This document shows positions 1 through 8,129 of a stretch of DNA of 64,000 bases, in pieces. A program made the position numbers and the translations under genes. The notes below the pieces were generated by a model. That model searched no databases and was not told where the DNA came from. It saw only the letters and a program-made list of their open reading frames with translations. The stretch is from B46-G9 sp964548365. Its GTDB lineage: Bacteria; Desulfobacterota; DSM-4660; Desulfatiglandales; Desulfatiglandaceae. The stretch's first letter is position 1. Each line of letters begins with the position of its first letter. Location of the stretch: contig CAZJRD010000002.1 in the NCBI GenBank assembly GCA_964548365.1, positions 62,001 through 126,000 of the forward strand, given 5' to 3'.

Positions 1-2219
1 GAGCAGAGCTCGGTGATGACATCTGAGGCCAGGTTGCTGGTGAGAAAGAGGACCGTGTTTTTGAAATCGATGACGCGTCCTTCCCCGTCAGATAGGGATC
101 CCTTGTCAAAGACCTGATAGAATAGATTGAGGACCTCCAGATGGGCCTTTTCCGCCTCGTCAAGGAGGACGAGTGAGTAGGGCCGCTGGCGGACCCCTTC
201 GGTGAGGACGCCCCCTTCCCCGTATCCCACGTAACCGGGCGGGGAACCGATGAGCCGGCTCACCGTATGCCGCTCCTGGAATTCACTCATGTTAATGGTC
301 ACCATGAAACGTTCCCCCCCGAAAAGAAGGTCGGCAAGTGCCAGAGCCGTCTCTGTTTTGCCCACGCCACTGGGACCAACCAGCAGGAATACCCCCATGG
401 GCTGGGCAGGATCCTTGAGTCCGGCCTTTGACGCCTTGATGACCTGGGTGATGCTCTCCAGCGCCTCGTCCTGGCCCTTGATCCTCTCCTGGAGATTGGT
501 TTTCAGGTTGACCACGTTCCGGGCCTCTTCCCGCATGACTTTCCCCAGCGGGATACCGGTCCAGTCCGATACCACCTTTGAGACCATGTCGGGGTCCACC
601 TCTATGCGCACGAGCGGTGCGTCCCCCTGGACAGCTTCCAGCTCTTCGGCGAGTTCCTCCATCTGTCCCCGCAGTTCCGCCTCGTCTTCCCGGGCCGGTT
701 CTTTACCTTCTCCCCCCTGGAGGGCATGACGCAGCTCAATGATCTTGTGGACAAGCTCCTTTTCCTTGAGCCAGCGTTCTTTCAGTACACCCAGCTCTTC
801 CTCGATGGAGCCCAGAAGGATGTCAATTTCTTTAAGACGTTCGTCCTCCACCTTCAGCCCGTGTGCCTTGTCCCGCTGGAGCGCGGTTTTTTCCCGTTCC
901 AGGGCCTGAAGTGACCGCTCCTTGTCTTCAACGATATCCGGTTTCGCGGTCAGAAGAATCTTGACTCGAGCGGCACTGGTATCCAGGAGATCCACGGCCT
1001 TGTCCGGGAGTTGGCGTCCCGAGATATACCGGCTGGACAACTCTGCGGCCGCTGCCACCGCATCATCGCGGACCACCACATCGTGTGCCTCCTCGTATTT
1101 TTCTTTGAGGCCCCTCAGGATCAGGGCCGCAGTTTCAACGGAAGGTTCATCCAGTTTCACCGGCTGGAACCGCCGGGCGAGGGCGGCGTCTTTTTCAAAA
1201 TACTTCTTATATTCCGACCAGGTGGTGGCGGCCACGGTCCTGAGTTCCCCCCTGGCCAGGGCGGGCTTCAGGAGATTTGCGGCGTCACCTCCGCCGGCGG
1301 ACCCTCCCGCCCCGATCAGGGTGTGGGCCTCGTCGATAAAGAGGATGATGGGTTTGGGTGAGGCCTTGACTTCATTGATGACCGATTTGAGCCGGTTCTC
1401 GAATTCCCCTTTCACACCCGCGCCGGCCTGGAGAAGCCCCATATCAAGCCCCACGATGGAGACGTCCCGGAGGAGATCGGGAACATCCCCTTCGACAACG
1501 CGCAGGGCCAGACCTTCCACCACGGCAGTTTTTCCCACTCCCGCCTCACCGACGACGATGGGGTTGTTTTTTCTGCGCCTCGCGAGAATATCCACCATCT
1601 GGCGGATTTCCCTGTCGCGGCCGAAGACCGGATCTATTTCCCCGGCACCAGCTTTTTGGGTAAAATCGACACAGAATCGGGCGAGGGCGGTTCCATCCCC
1701 AGGCGTGCCTGTTTCCCGTTCCGGGCGTTCTCCCTCTGCCGGTTGCTCTATGGATTTTCCGATGATGCCATGGAATTGGGCAAGGATGGTGTCACGACTG
1801 AGGGGGCTCAGAAGATCAACATAGGAACCGGTGGCGAACTGCGTGGGCTTATTGAGAAAGGCCGCCAGAATACCGCCGGAACGAATCCTGCCTTCTCCCA
1901 GGTCCACGGAACTGGCAAGCCATGCTTCCTGGAAGAGTTCCATGAGCAGGGGGGAAAAAACCGGTTTGGCCGCGTTCCCCGTGCGGAAGTTCTCGATGGT
2001 CTGGTCAATGGCCTTTTTGACCTTGCCTGCATCGATGTCAAACTGCCGGAGGATCAGGGGCAGGTCGGACTGGGGCTCTTCCAGGAGTTTGGTGAGGAAG
2101 TGCTCTATGGTTACCTCATAATGAGTCCGTGAAACACACAGTCCTGCGGCCGACTCAAGACAGCGGGTACAGTACTGGTTCAGACGATTCAACAAGGCTT
2201 TGATATCTACGCTTACCAT
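1..2219 (-). CDS. tssH: T6SS ATPase TssH/ClpV (3' end cut by window edge)
   Basis: AAA+ disaggregase of the Clp/Hsp100 family that recycles contracted TssB/TssC sheaths. About 739 residues are visible on the minus strand and the frame stays open through the left edge. An N-terminal Clp-type helical region is followed by a first Walker A (GEAGVGKT, about residue 224) with a Walker B ending in FIDEAH, a coiled-coil middle segment with the SRYISGRQLPDKAVDLLD signature just before it, and a second Walker A (GPSGVGKT, about residue 614) with VLLDEAEKAH. The start is an ATG at 2217-2219, one base after the tssG stop. Position as the last visible gene of a complete tss operon supports ClpV rather than housekeeping ClpB. 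The C-terminal roughly 100-130 residues lie outside the window. Confidence 0.93.
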   Translation of the reverse strand, partial: MVSVDIKALLNRLNQYCTRCLESAAGLCVSRTHYEVTIEHFLTKLLEEPQSDLPLILRQFDIDAGKVKKAIDQTIENFRTGNAAKPVFSPLLMELFQEAWLASSVDLGEGRIRSGGILAAFLNKPTQFATGSYVDLLSPLSRDTILAQFHGIIGKSIEQPAEGERPERETGTPGDGTALARFCVDFTQKAGAGEIDPVFGRDREIRQMVDILARRRKNNPIVVGEAGVGKTAVVEGLALRVVEGDVPDLLRDVSIVGLDMGLLQAGAGVKGEFENRLKSVINEVKASPKPIILFIDEAHTLIGAGGSAGGGDAANLLKPALARGELRTVAATTWSEYKKYFEKDAALARRFQPVKLDEPSVETAALILRGLKEKYEEAHDVVVRDDAVAAAAELSSRYISGRQLPDKAVDLLDTSAARVKILLTAKPDIVEDKERSLQALEREKTALQRDKAHGLKVEDERLKEIDILLGSIEEELGVLKERWLKEKELVHKIIELRHALQGGEGKEPAREDEAELRGQMEELAEELEAVQGDAPLVRIEVDPDMVSKVVSDWTGIPLGKVMREEARNVVNLKTNLQERIKGQDEALESITQVIKASKAGLKDPAQPMGVFLLVGPSGVGKTETALALADLLFGGERFMVTINMSEFQERHTVSRLIGSPPGYVGYGEGGVLTEGVRQRPYSLVLLDEAEKAHLEVLNLFYQVFDKGSLSDGEGRVIDFKNTVLFLTSNLASDVITELC

Positions 2220-2220
2220 T

Positions 2221-3249
2221 TCATGCTCCTTTTTCGATTTTTTGCGGTTGGAAGATGACGGTTGTTTCCTCCCGGTACTGCTGGGAAAAGACCCACGTAT
2301 TCCAGCCCAGATGTGCCCATTGAGGCCCTCCCAGGCAGGAGGTTTCCACTTCACCGGCTTCTATCCTGATTTCGAGATCGTATTCCAGTGGGGCCGCCAG
2401 ATAGAAATCAGTCAGAAAGGTGAGAAGCCGGTGTTTTTCATTTCCGGGCAGAAGTTCCAGAAACGATTTTCCCTTTACAGGGCCGATCATGAGTCGAAAT
2501 TTCCCTGTTCGGTCCAGGAGTTCCTCCCCGATAAACGCGCTTTCTCCAAGGAGAGATGCGCCTGCCCCGATACAGCACCTCTGATCCTCGGGGACTTTGG
2601 CCATCCGGGGAAGACAGGGGGTAACATCAATAGGAAGCTCCCCCAAGGCATCTCCGAGAACCGTCCTGAGCCCCAGGGCTGAACGGGGGTGCTGGAGGAC
2701 AAGGCCCAGATACCGGATGAAGCGGTAACTGTCCGGAATTTTTTTTCGTACTTTTTCGCTTCCCAGACCAAGGAGGCAGAAGAGCTTTTGTGTCTGACTC
2801 GGGTCTTCTTCCTCCACCACCTGCACAGCGAGGCGGTATTTCGTCCAGCAACGAAAAAGGAGTTGATAAAGATGCGTGTTCAGGACGTCAAGGAAATCCC
2901 GGGTGACATTCTCATCTTCAGCCGCCTCCTCAAGAAGCTCTTCGGTATAGAAGGTGGGTAATGGTGACGACGAGCCATAGAGACCGAGGAATGTGGCGGT
3001 GACAAGAAAACCTTCGTCTCCTTCTGCCACAGGTTCGATTCCTTTTACGTCAGCCGCCGGAAACGAAAGGGAAAGTTCCGGCCGTACTTCTATTTTGACA
3101 TTTTTCCTGGCGCTTGCCCCACCTTCGTTGAAGCGTCTCTTTTCCAGGAACCGAAGCAGACGCATGATCTGGAAAAAAGAAAAGGCATACGGCCTGGTCA
3201 GGATTTCCCTTTTTATGTCAGCGTATGATTCCCCAGCCTTGGCGGCCAT
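2221..3249 (-). CDS. tssG: T6SS baseplate subunit TssG
   Basis: Baseplate wedge component (VasB/ImpH family), 342 residues, the usual length. The N-terminus has the typical family opening (YAFSFFQIMRLLRF, residues about 21-34) and a following VEVRPELSLSFPAADV-like strand segment; the middle contains LGLYGSSSPLP, a characteristic TssG stretch. The ATG is preceded by GGGGAG eight bases upstream. It overlaps the end of tssF by 37 bases, implying translational coupling, and its stop lies immediately before the clpV start. Established knowledge: TssG binds two TssF and TssE to form the T6SS wedge. Gene order E-F-G-H is the common one. Confidence 0.93.
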   Translation of the reverse strand: MAAKAGESYADIKREILTRPYAFSFFQIMRLLRFLEKRRFNEGGASARKNVKIEVRPELSLSFPAADVKGIEPVAEGDEGFLVTATFLGLYGSSSPLPTFYTEELLEEAAEDENVTRDFLDVLNTHLYQLLFRCWTKYRLAVQVVEEEDPSQTQKLFCLLGLGSEKVRKKIPDSYRFIRYLGLVLQHPRSALGLRTVLGDALGELPIDVTPCLPRMAKVPEDQRCCIGAGASLLGESAFIGEELLDRTGKFRLMIGPVKGKSFLELLPGNEKHRLLTFLTDFYLAAPLEYDLEIRIEAGEVETSCLGGPQWAHLGWNTWVFSQQYREETTVIFQPQKIEKGA

Positions 3250-4946
3250 AGGTGCGTCTCCCCTTTCATGCTCTCATGGATGCGCAATCGCGTATAGGTA
3301 TTAATGGTTGCGTACGCGCCGAGAAAATGGTCCAGGATGGAGCCGAAGAGAAACAGGTCCCCGGGGCCTGCAAAATGGTCTTGTCTTATTTCCAGATTGA
3401 TCTCCTGTCCCCTGATAACGGCACCGTTCACGATGCGGTCTTTTTGAATGGCGTCCACCGCTTCAAGTCCATTGATTCTCTTTTCATTGGCGAGGACAGC
3501 CGGGCGGTCGCGACTTTCAGAAAAGATATAGAGCTCCAGGAGGGCTTTCAGGTTCTCAGCCGTGGTAAGGGATAAAAAGTTAAGCGAAAGATGTCCCAGT
3601 AATTGCCAGAGAAGATTGGTGCCCAGAGGGGGCAGGATATTTGGGGTAATGGGCCTGATATTTTGAAAGGTAACGAACTCAGGAGAGCTGCTGGTGGGCT
3701 CGCAGATGTCCCCTGGTTGCAGGTTTTCCGGAAGAGCTCCATTGGTGCAGAGGAGTTCAATGGAAAGGGTTTCGGTTGTCGGTCTGCTCCCCTGGGGTGG
3801 ATAGGCCACGGAAAGAAAGACGTCTATGTTGTCCGCAATAGGAGCCTTTCTCACCTTTACGTGGTAGACCGAAAAATCTCCCTGTTCCCTTTGAAACATA
3901 TCGAACGGGAGATAGGACCTTTCCTCAGCAGTGCCCTGCACATAACCCACCACGTGTTCCAGGGAGTAGACCTGGTAGTGATCAACGTTGGTCCCGGCGG
4001 GCCGCACGAGGTAGTCTGTCTTCCGGTGGTCAAGACGTATGGGGTCGGCCTCGTGGGGGAAGATATTGACTACCGGGGTGGCATAGAGTGCGAAACTCTC
4101 TTTCCTGACCCTTGGAAAGGGGATAGAGACGTTGTCAAGTTCGAATAAAATTTCAATCTGTGATCCGTCGCCTCTCTCTATCCATTTTTTCCACCCTGTG
4201 AGCTCAAGAAAGAGAAATTTCTCCGGCAATACGAAGTATTCCTGGAGAATCCGGTATCCTGGAAAAGAGTTGGAGGGGTATGGGATCAGGCCTTCATCAA
4301 GGGAAAAACCTGCCGACTGCAGGGCTTCCGGCCCCAGGAAAACGGGATGACCTCCGTCCGGGGAACTGATGGTGATCTTCTTTGTGTGTCGCTGCAGAAT
4401 CATAGAGAGGTCTGCGGCACTGGCAAAATTGTCCGACAGGAAAAATCTCAGGGCGCCGGGCTGCCACTCATCAAGCTTCAGGCCGTCTAATTCTAACACA
4501 AGCCGGACTGTAGGGGGATGGCCCGCAGAGTCATCGAGAGTGGCAGCCACCAGAGAGAGGGGGTGGACCTCAACATCATAAACAGTTCTGAATGTACAGG
4601 CGGTCCCTTCTATGGGGACGGAGTTGAGATAGATACCGGCAGGGATGTTCATGGACTGCTTCAGCGTGGGTTTTGGTTGAAACGCCACGATGGTACTGGT
4701 GGGAATGGGCCGCAGATAATGGGGCCAGATCAACTGGACCAGCTCGTGGACGATTTCAGGGAATTCGTCGTCGAGCTTCTCCCGCAAGAGCGCCGTGAGA
4801 AACGCTGTTCCTTCCAGAAGCCGTTCCACATCCGGGTCGGCCGCCGCGCCGCTCAACATGGGGGCCACTGCCGGGTGGGCCTTGGAGAAAGCCTGGCCAA
4901 GGTCTCGTAAGTTTTCCAGTTCCTGCTGAAAGTAGCGGCTAAACAT
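3213..4946 (-). CDS. tssF: T6SS baseplate subunit TssF
   Basis: Baseplate wedge component (VasA/ImpG family), 577 residues, normal length. The opening FSRYFQQELENLRDLGQAFSKAHPAVAPML is the family's hallmark, followed by DPDVERLLEGTAFLTALLREKLDDEFPEI. A late GDLFLFGSILDHFLGAYATINTYTRL segment is also typical of the C-terminus. The start codon is ATG; the upstream Shine-Dalgarno is weak, so expression may rely on read-through from tssE, which ends 21 bases away. Acts in the cytoplasm with TssG, TssE and TssK at the membrane complex. Confidence 0.94.
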   Translation of the reverse strand: MFSRYFQQELENLRDLGQAFSKAHPAVAPMLSGAAADPDVERLLEGTAFLTALLREKLDDEFPEIVHELVQLIWPHYLRPIPTSTIVAFQPKPTLKQSMNIPAGIYLNSVPIEGTACTFRTVYDVEVHPLSLVAATLDDSAGHPPTVRLVLELDGLKLDEWQPGALRFFLSDNFASAADLSMILQRHTKKITISSPDGGHPVFLGPEALQSAGFSLDEGLIPYPSNSFPGYRILQEYFVLPEKFLFLELTGWKKWIERGDGSQIEILFELDNVSIPFPRVRKESFALYATPVVNIFPHEADPIRLDHRKTDYLVRPAGTNVDHYQVYSLEHVVGYVQGTAEERSYLPFDMFQREQGDFSVYHVKVRKAPIADNIDVFLSVAYPPQGSRPTTETLSIELLCTNGALPENLQPGDICEPTSSSPEFVTFQNIRPITPNILPPLGTNLLWQLLGHLSLNFLSLTTAENLKALLELYIFSESRDRPAVLANEKRINGLEAVDAIQKDRIVNGAVIRGQEINLEIRQDHFAGPGDLFLFGSILDHFLGAYATINTYTRLRIHESMKGETHLWPPRLGNHTLT

Positions 4947-4967
4947 GCCCGGTCAATAAACCTTTCT

Positions 4968-5381
4968 TCAGCGTTTAATAATTATCTTTCCGTCGGATCC
5001 GACAGTGCTTTCAAATCGCACAGGGTCTTTGTATCCTTCGGATTCGAGTTTGGCAACGATTTGGAAACGCAGGGACAAGGGGTCTTCCTCGTCCGGGACA
5101 AAACGGACCCGGAGACCGCTCAACCGCGGCTCAAATTTTTGGATCGTTTGCCGGATCGCCCGTTCAAACAGCCTGAGAGAGTCAGGGTAATTCAGGTGCA
5201 ATTCCGTCAGGTCAGGCAACCCAAAATCGTCAGCAATGGGAACACTCCCCTGTCTCGTATTGAGAATCTGCTGGAGGTAGTGCAGGACAGAGTCAATGGT
5301 GTCCTTCGGGTCATCCTTCCTGCGGACCCGCGGGTCTTTCTGCCGTGCCCGTATCCTTTCCAGGAGCCTGTCTTTTCCCAT
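4968..5381 (-). CDS. tssE: T6SS baseplate protein TssE (gp25-like)
   Basis: Homologue of phage T4 gp25, 137 residues, close to the family norm. The sequence shows an N-terminal SVLHYLQQILNTRQGS block and the gp25-type YPDSLRLFERAIRQTIQKFEPRL segment, ending in a beta-rich RFVPDEEDPLSLRFQIVAKL. The EPRL motif is the diagnostic sheath-initiating handshake region of gp25/TssE. It lies between hcp and tssF on the same strand; about 120 bases separate it from hcp, and that gap holds a long inverted repeat. Confidence 0.93.
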   Translation of the reverse strand: MGKDRLLERIRARQKDPRVRRKDDPKDTIDSVLHYLQQILNTRQGSVPIADDFGLPDLTELHLNYPDSLRLFERAIRQTIQKFEPRLSGLRVRFVPDEEDPLSLRFQIVAKLESEGYKDPVRFESTVGSDGKIIIKR

Positions 5382-5426
5382 TGGCCCTCAACAGTGATCT
5401 TCCGGTTTGACACCGCTTAAGATTTT

Positions 5427-5474
5427 ACTGGTGTCTCTTTGCCGGCAGGACGCGCCGTGCGAAAAGACACCAGT
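5427..5474. repeat. Inverted repeat between hcp and tssE
   Basis: Arms ACTGGTGTCT and AGACACCAGT (10 bp, perfect) flank about 28 bases that can themselves form a GC-rich inner stem (GCCGGCAG against CGCCGTGC). In the hcp-to-tssE direction the hairpin is followed by AAAATC, not a U-tract, so it is not a standard intrinsic terminator. Its place just after hcp suggests an mRNA processing or stabilising structure that sets hcp apart from the downstream baseplate genes; this role is inference. Confidence 0.55.
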
Positions 5475-5502
5475 GATTTTCCCAAGAGAGGTGATCGAAA
5501 CA

Positions 5503-5994
5503 CTACGTTCTCTGAGACCAATGGTCAATGTGCTCGACTCCATCCGGTTCGTAGGTCCAGCGATAATACCCGGCGACGAAGCTGACCGTCTCTTTAGCAG
5601 GGTCGGTGGCCGATGCCGGGTTAGTGACATCCGGACTGATCCGGTTAATAGATGAGATCCTTCCCTCCTGGATTGTAATAGTATAGAACTGTTCAGTGGT
5701 ACCATCACCGGTCGGACTCGGCCTGTAGAACTTGAAATCACCCTCTATCACCTCGTTGTTGCAGAGGGCCTTGGCCAGGAGCGGGGAGCTCTTATCAATG
5801 CGTTTGGTAATCGTGATGGGTCCATAGGTCCTATCGCCGGTCGCCATTCCCGACGAAGCCTCCCGCGCGGTTCGGACTGAATCACTGAATGAGAGGCATT
5901 CAATGGAATCCTTTCGGTCCATGGATTCAATAGTCGAATCACCCTTTATATCAGTGCCATTCGCCTTCAGGAAAATATGTACTGTCATTGCCAT
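5503..5994 (-). CDS. hcp: T6SS inner-tube protein Hcp (TssD)
   Basis: Haemolysin-coregulated protein, the hexameric tube subunit expelled by the sheath. It has 163 residues, a normal Hcp size. The start MAMTVHIFLKANGTDIKGDST, followed by the SIECLSFSDSV and TYGPITITKRIDKSSPLLAKALCNNEVI segments, is typical of Hcp1-type proteins, as is the FYRP segment leading to a beta strand (FYTITIQEGRISSI). A strong Shine-Dalgarno (AAAAGGAGG) precedes the ATG by nine bases, in keeping with the high expression this protein needs. It sits between tssC and tssE. Confidence 0.95.
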   Translation of the reverse strand: MAMTVHIFLKANGTDIKGDSTIESMDRKDSIECLSFSDSVRTAREASSGMATGDRTYGPITITKRIDKSSPLLAKALCNNEVIEGDFKFYRPSPTGDGTTEQFYTITIQEGRISSINRISPDVTNPASATDPAKETVSFVAGYYRWTYEPDGVEHIDHWSQRT

Positions 5995-6053
5995 AGTGTT
6001 GATCCTCCTTTTAATAGTGCATTTTCAATTTGCTTGCTTTTTCTCCCCAACGT

Positions 6054-7535
6054 CTATTCTTTGTCCAGTTTCCCCACCAGGGAGAGGGTAAAGAACGCCC
6101 CCATGTATTTGAAATGGGGCCTGACCTTCAACCCCACGCGATACCATCCGGGTTCCCCTTCCACGTCTTCCACGGTGACCTGCGCCTGCCGGAGCGGCCG
6201 TCGGCTCCTGACTTCCGGCGCCGGATTATCCATGTTTACCACGTACTGGGTGATCCAGGTATTCAGTTCCCTTTCCAGGTCGGACCGTTCTTTCCAGGTT
6301 CCGATGTTTTCCCGCTGGATCACCTTCAGGTAGTGGGCCATCCGGTTGATCACAAACATGTAGGGCAGCTGCAGGCCCAGCTTGTAGTTCAGTTCGGCTT
6401 CTTTGCCTTCCTTGCTGATGCCGAAGAATTTCGGTTTCTGTACCGAATTTGCGGAGAAAAAGGCGGCATTGTCACTCCCCTTTCGCATGGTGAGCCCGAT
6501 GAACCCTTCTTCGGCCAGCTCGTACTCCCTCCGTTCCGAAATAAGCACTTCCGTAGGGATTTTTGTCTGAACGGCTCCCATGGCCTCGAATTGATGAAGG
6601 GGCAGGTCTTCCACGGCCCCGCCACCCATGGGGCCGATGATGTTGGCGCACCACCGGTATTTTGCGAAGCTGTCAGTGAGTCTGCTGGCAAAGGTAAAGG
6701 CCGTGTTTCCCCAGAGGTAATCCTCGTGGCTGGCCGAGACATTTTCTTCGTAATTGAAGGCCTTTACGGGCTGGGTATCCGGTCCATAGGGGAGACGGAG
6801 TAAGAATCTGGGAGTGGTCAGTCCCACGTATCTCGCATCTTCAGATTCCCTGAAAGACTGCCATTTGGTATATTGAGGGCCTTCAAAGATGGATTTGAGG
6901 TCCTTGAGGTCAGGAAGCCCGTTGAAGCTGTCCAATCCGAACATCTGCGGTCCCGCAGCGGCAATAAACGGTGCGTGAGCCATGCTTGCGACACTGGCAA
7001 CATACTGGAGGAGCTTGACATCCTGAGGCCCGGGACCGAAGTCGTAGTTGCCCAGCAGGGTTGCATAGGGCTGCCCACCGAACTGTCCGTATTCTGCGGT
7101 ATACACGGTCTTGTAAAGCCCGGATTTAGGCACTTCAGGGGCGTCTTCAAAGTCATCCAACAGGTCCTCCTTGGAGATGTTGATGACCTCCAGCTTGATA
7201 TTCTCCCTGAAATCAGTCCTATCCACAAAAAACTTCAACGAACGCCAGGCGGATTCAAGTTTCTGGACCTCCGGATGATGCATAACCGCATCCAGTTGAA
7301 GACTGAGTTTCTTGTCGATTTCGGCGATCATGTCATCGACCACAGCCTTGGAAATCTTCGGTACTACCCGCCCCGGTTCAAGGAGTTGCGCAATCAGGGC
7401 CTCCACACCCTTTTTGGTCACATCGTACGCTTCATCCGTGGGCTGGATCTTGGTGGCATGGACGATCTCGTCCAAAATTGATAGCTCTTCGGTTGTCTCC
7501 TCAGCAGAAGCAGCCTGTTTTTCTTCCTCGACCAT
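6054..7535 (-). CDS. tssC: T6SS contractile sheath large subunit TssC (VipB)
   Basis: Large sheath protein, 493 residues, normal length. The N-terminal SILDEIVHATKIQPTDEAYDV region is the segment that interacts with TssB; ESAWRSLKFFVDRTDFRENIKLEVINISKEDLLDDF and the GLTTPRFLLRLPYGPDTQPVKAF stretch are strongly conserved family blocks. The C-terminal end VKVRPHFKYMGAFFTLSLVGKL-like segment closes the handshake domain. The ATG has an almost perfect Shine-Dalgarno (AGGAGGTGAT) three bases upstream. Directly follows tssB with 21 bases between. Confidence 0.96.
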   Translation of the reverse strand: MVEEEKQAASAEETTEELSILDEIVHATKIQPTDEAYDVTKKGVEALIAQLLEPGRVVPKISKAVVDDMIAEIDKKLSLQLDAVMHHPEVQKLESAWRSLKFFVDRTDFRENIKLEVINISKEDLLDDFEDAPEVPKSGLYKTVYTAEYGQFGGQPYATLLGNYDFGPGPQDVKLLQYVASVASMAHAPFIAAAGPQMFGLDSFNGLPDLKDLKSIFEGPQYTKWQSFRESEDARYVGLTTPRFLLRLPYGPDTQPVKAFNYEENVSASHEDYLWGNTAFTFASRLTDSFAKYRWCANIIGPMGGGAVEDLPLHQFEAMGAVQTKIPTEVLISERREYELAEEGFIGLTMRKGSDNAAFFSANSVQKPKFFGISKEGKEAELNYKLGLQLPYMFVINRMAHYLKVIQRENIGTWKERSDLERELNTWITQYVVNMDNPAPEVRSRRPLRQAQVTVEDVEGEPGWYRVGLKVRPHFKYMGAFFTLSLVGKLDKE

Positions 7536-7556
7536 GAAATCACCTCCTCAATTCGT

Positions 7557-8045
7557 CTATTTGTCTTCCACACCCAGTTCTTTCAGCAGTTTTTCCCGTG
7601 CGTCTTCATCCTTGACCAATTCCTGGATCTTTTTCCGAAAGGCAGGAATGTTGCTCAATGGACCCTTGAGGGCTCCCAAGGCCTCCCTGAGTTCCAGGAG
7701 GCGATTCAGCTCCGGCGTATTCTTGGCGACGGCTTCAGGCCCGAAGTCTTTCAAGGATTCGAACTTGAGGGAAACGTTCATATCTTCGTCAGGCTCACCG
7801 GAGATCTTATTGGGAACACTCACGTCGATCTGAATATTCTGGGCCTTGAGCACTTCGTTGAAGTTGTCCTTATCAATATTGATTGGTTCCCTTTCCTCCA
7901 CAAGCCGGTCATCCGGTTTACCTGTGAAATCGCCCATGATGAGGATCTTCAGAGGAAGTTCCACCTCTTCCTTGGCATCACCCGTGGCCGGACGATAAAC
8001 GATGTTTACCCTTTCCCTTGGTGCAACCGATGCTTCTTTGGCCAT
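7557..8045 (-). CDS. tssB: T6SS contractile sheath small subunit TssB (VipA)
   Basis: Small sheath protein, 162 residues, the usual size. Conserved blocks visible: RVNIVYRPATGDAKEEVELPLKILIMGDFTG near the N-terminus and LKFESLKDFGPEAVAKNTPELNRLLELREAL in the C-terminal half, ending in a helix rich in Glu/Lys. ATG preceded by GAAGGAGGG. TssB and TssC form the sheath around the Hcp tube; ClpV (first gene at the left edge) disassembles it. Genes tssB-tssC-hcp are consecutive here. Confidence 0.96.
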   Translation of the reverse strand: MAKEASVAPRERVNIVYRPATGDAKEEVELPLKILIMGDFTGKPDDRLVEEREPINIDKDNFNEVLKAQNIQIDVSVPNKISGEPDEDMNVSLKFESLKDFGPEAVAKNTPELNRLLELREALGALKGPLSNIPAFRKKIQELVKDEDAREKLLKELGVEDK

Positions 8046-8129
8046 AATTCCCTCCTTCGTTCGAATTTACGTTTACTTTCTACCATGGAACTGGAAAAGT
8101 AGCAATACGGAATACTCCCGCAGCAGAAA

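Noticed and set aside
922..1824. Long plus-strand open frame opposite clpV, and similar ones opposite other T6SS genes.
   Set aside because: Compositional shadows of the minus-strand genes; Ser/Arg-rich and with no family pattern.
5427..5474. Hairpin after hcp as a rho-independent terminator.
   Set aside because: No T-run on the transcript side; downstream T6SS genes lack another promoter.
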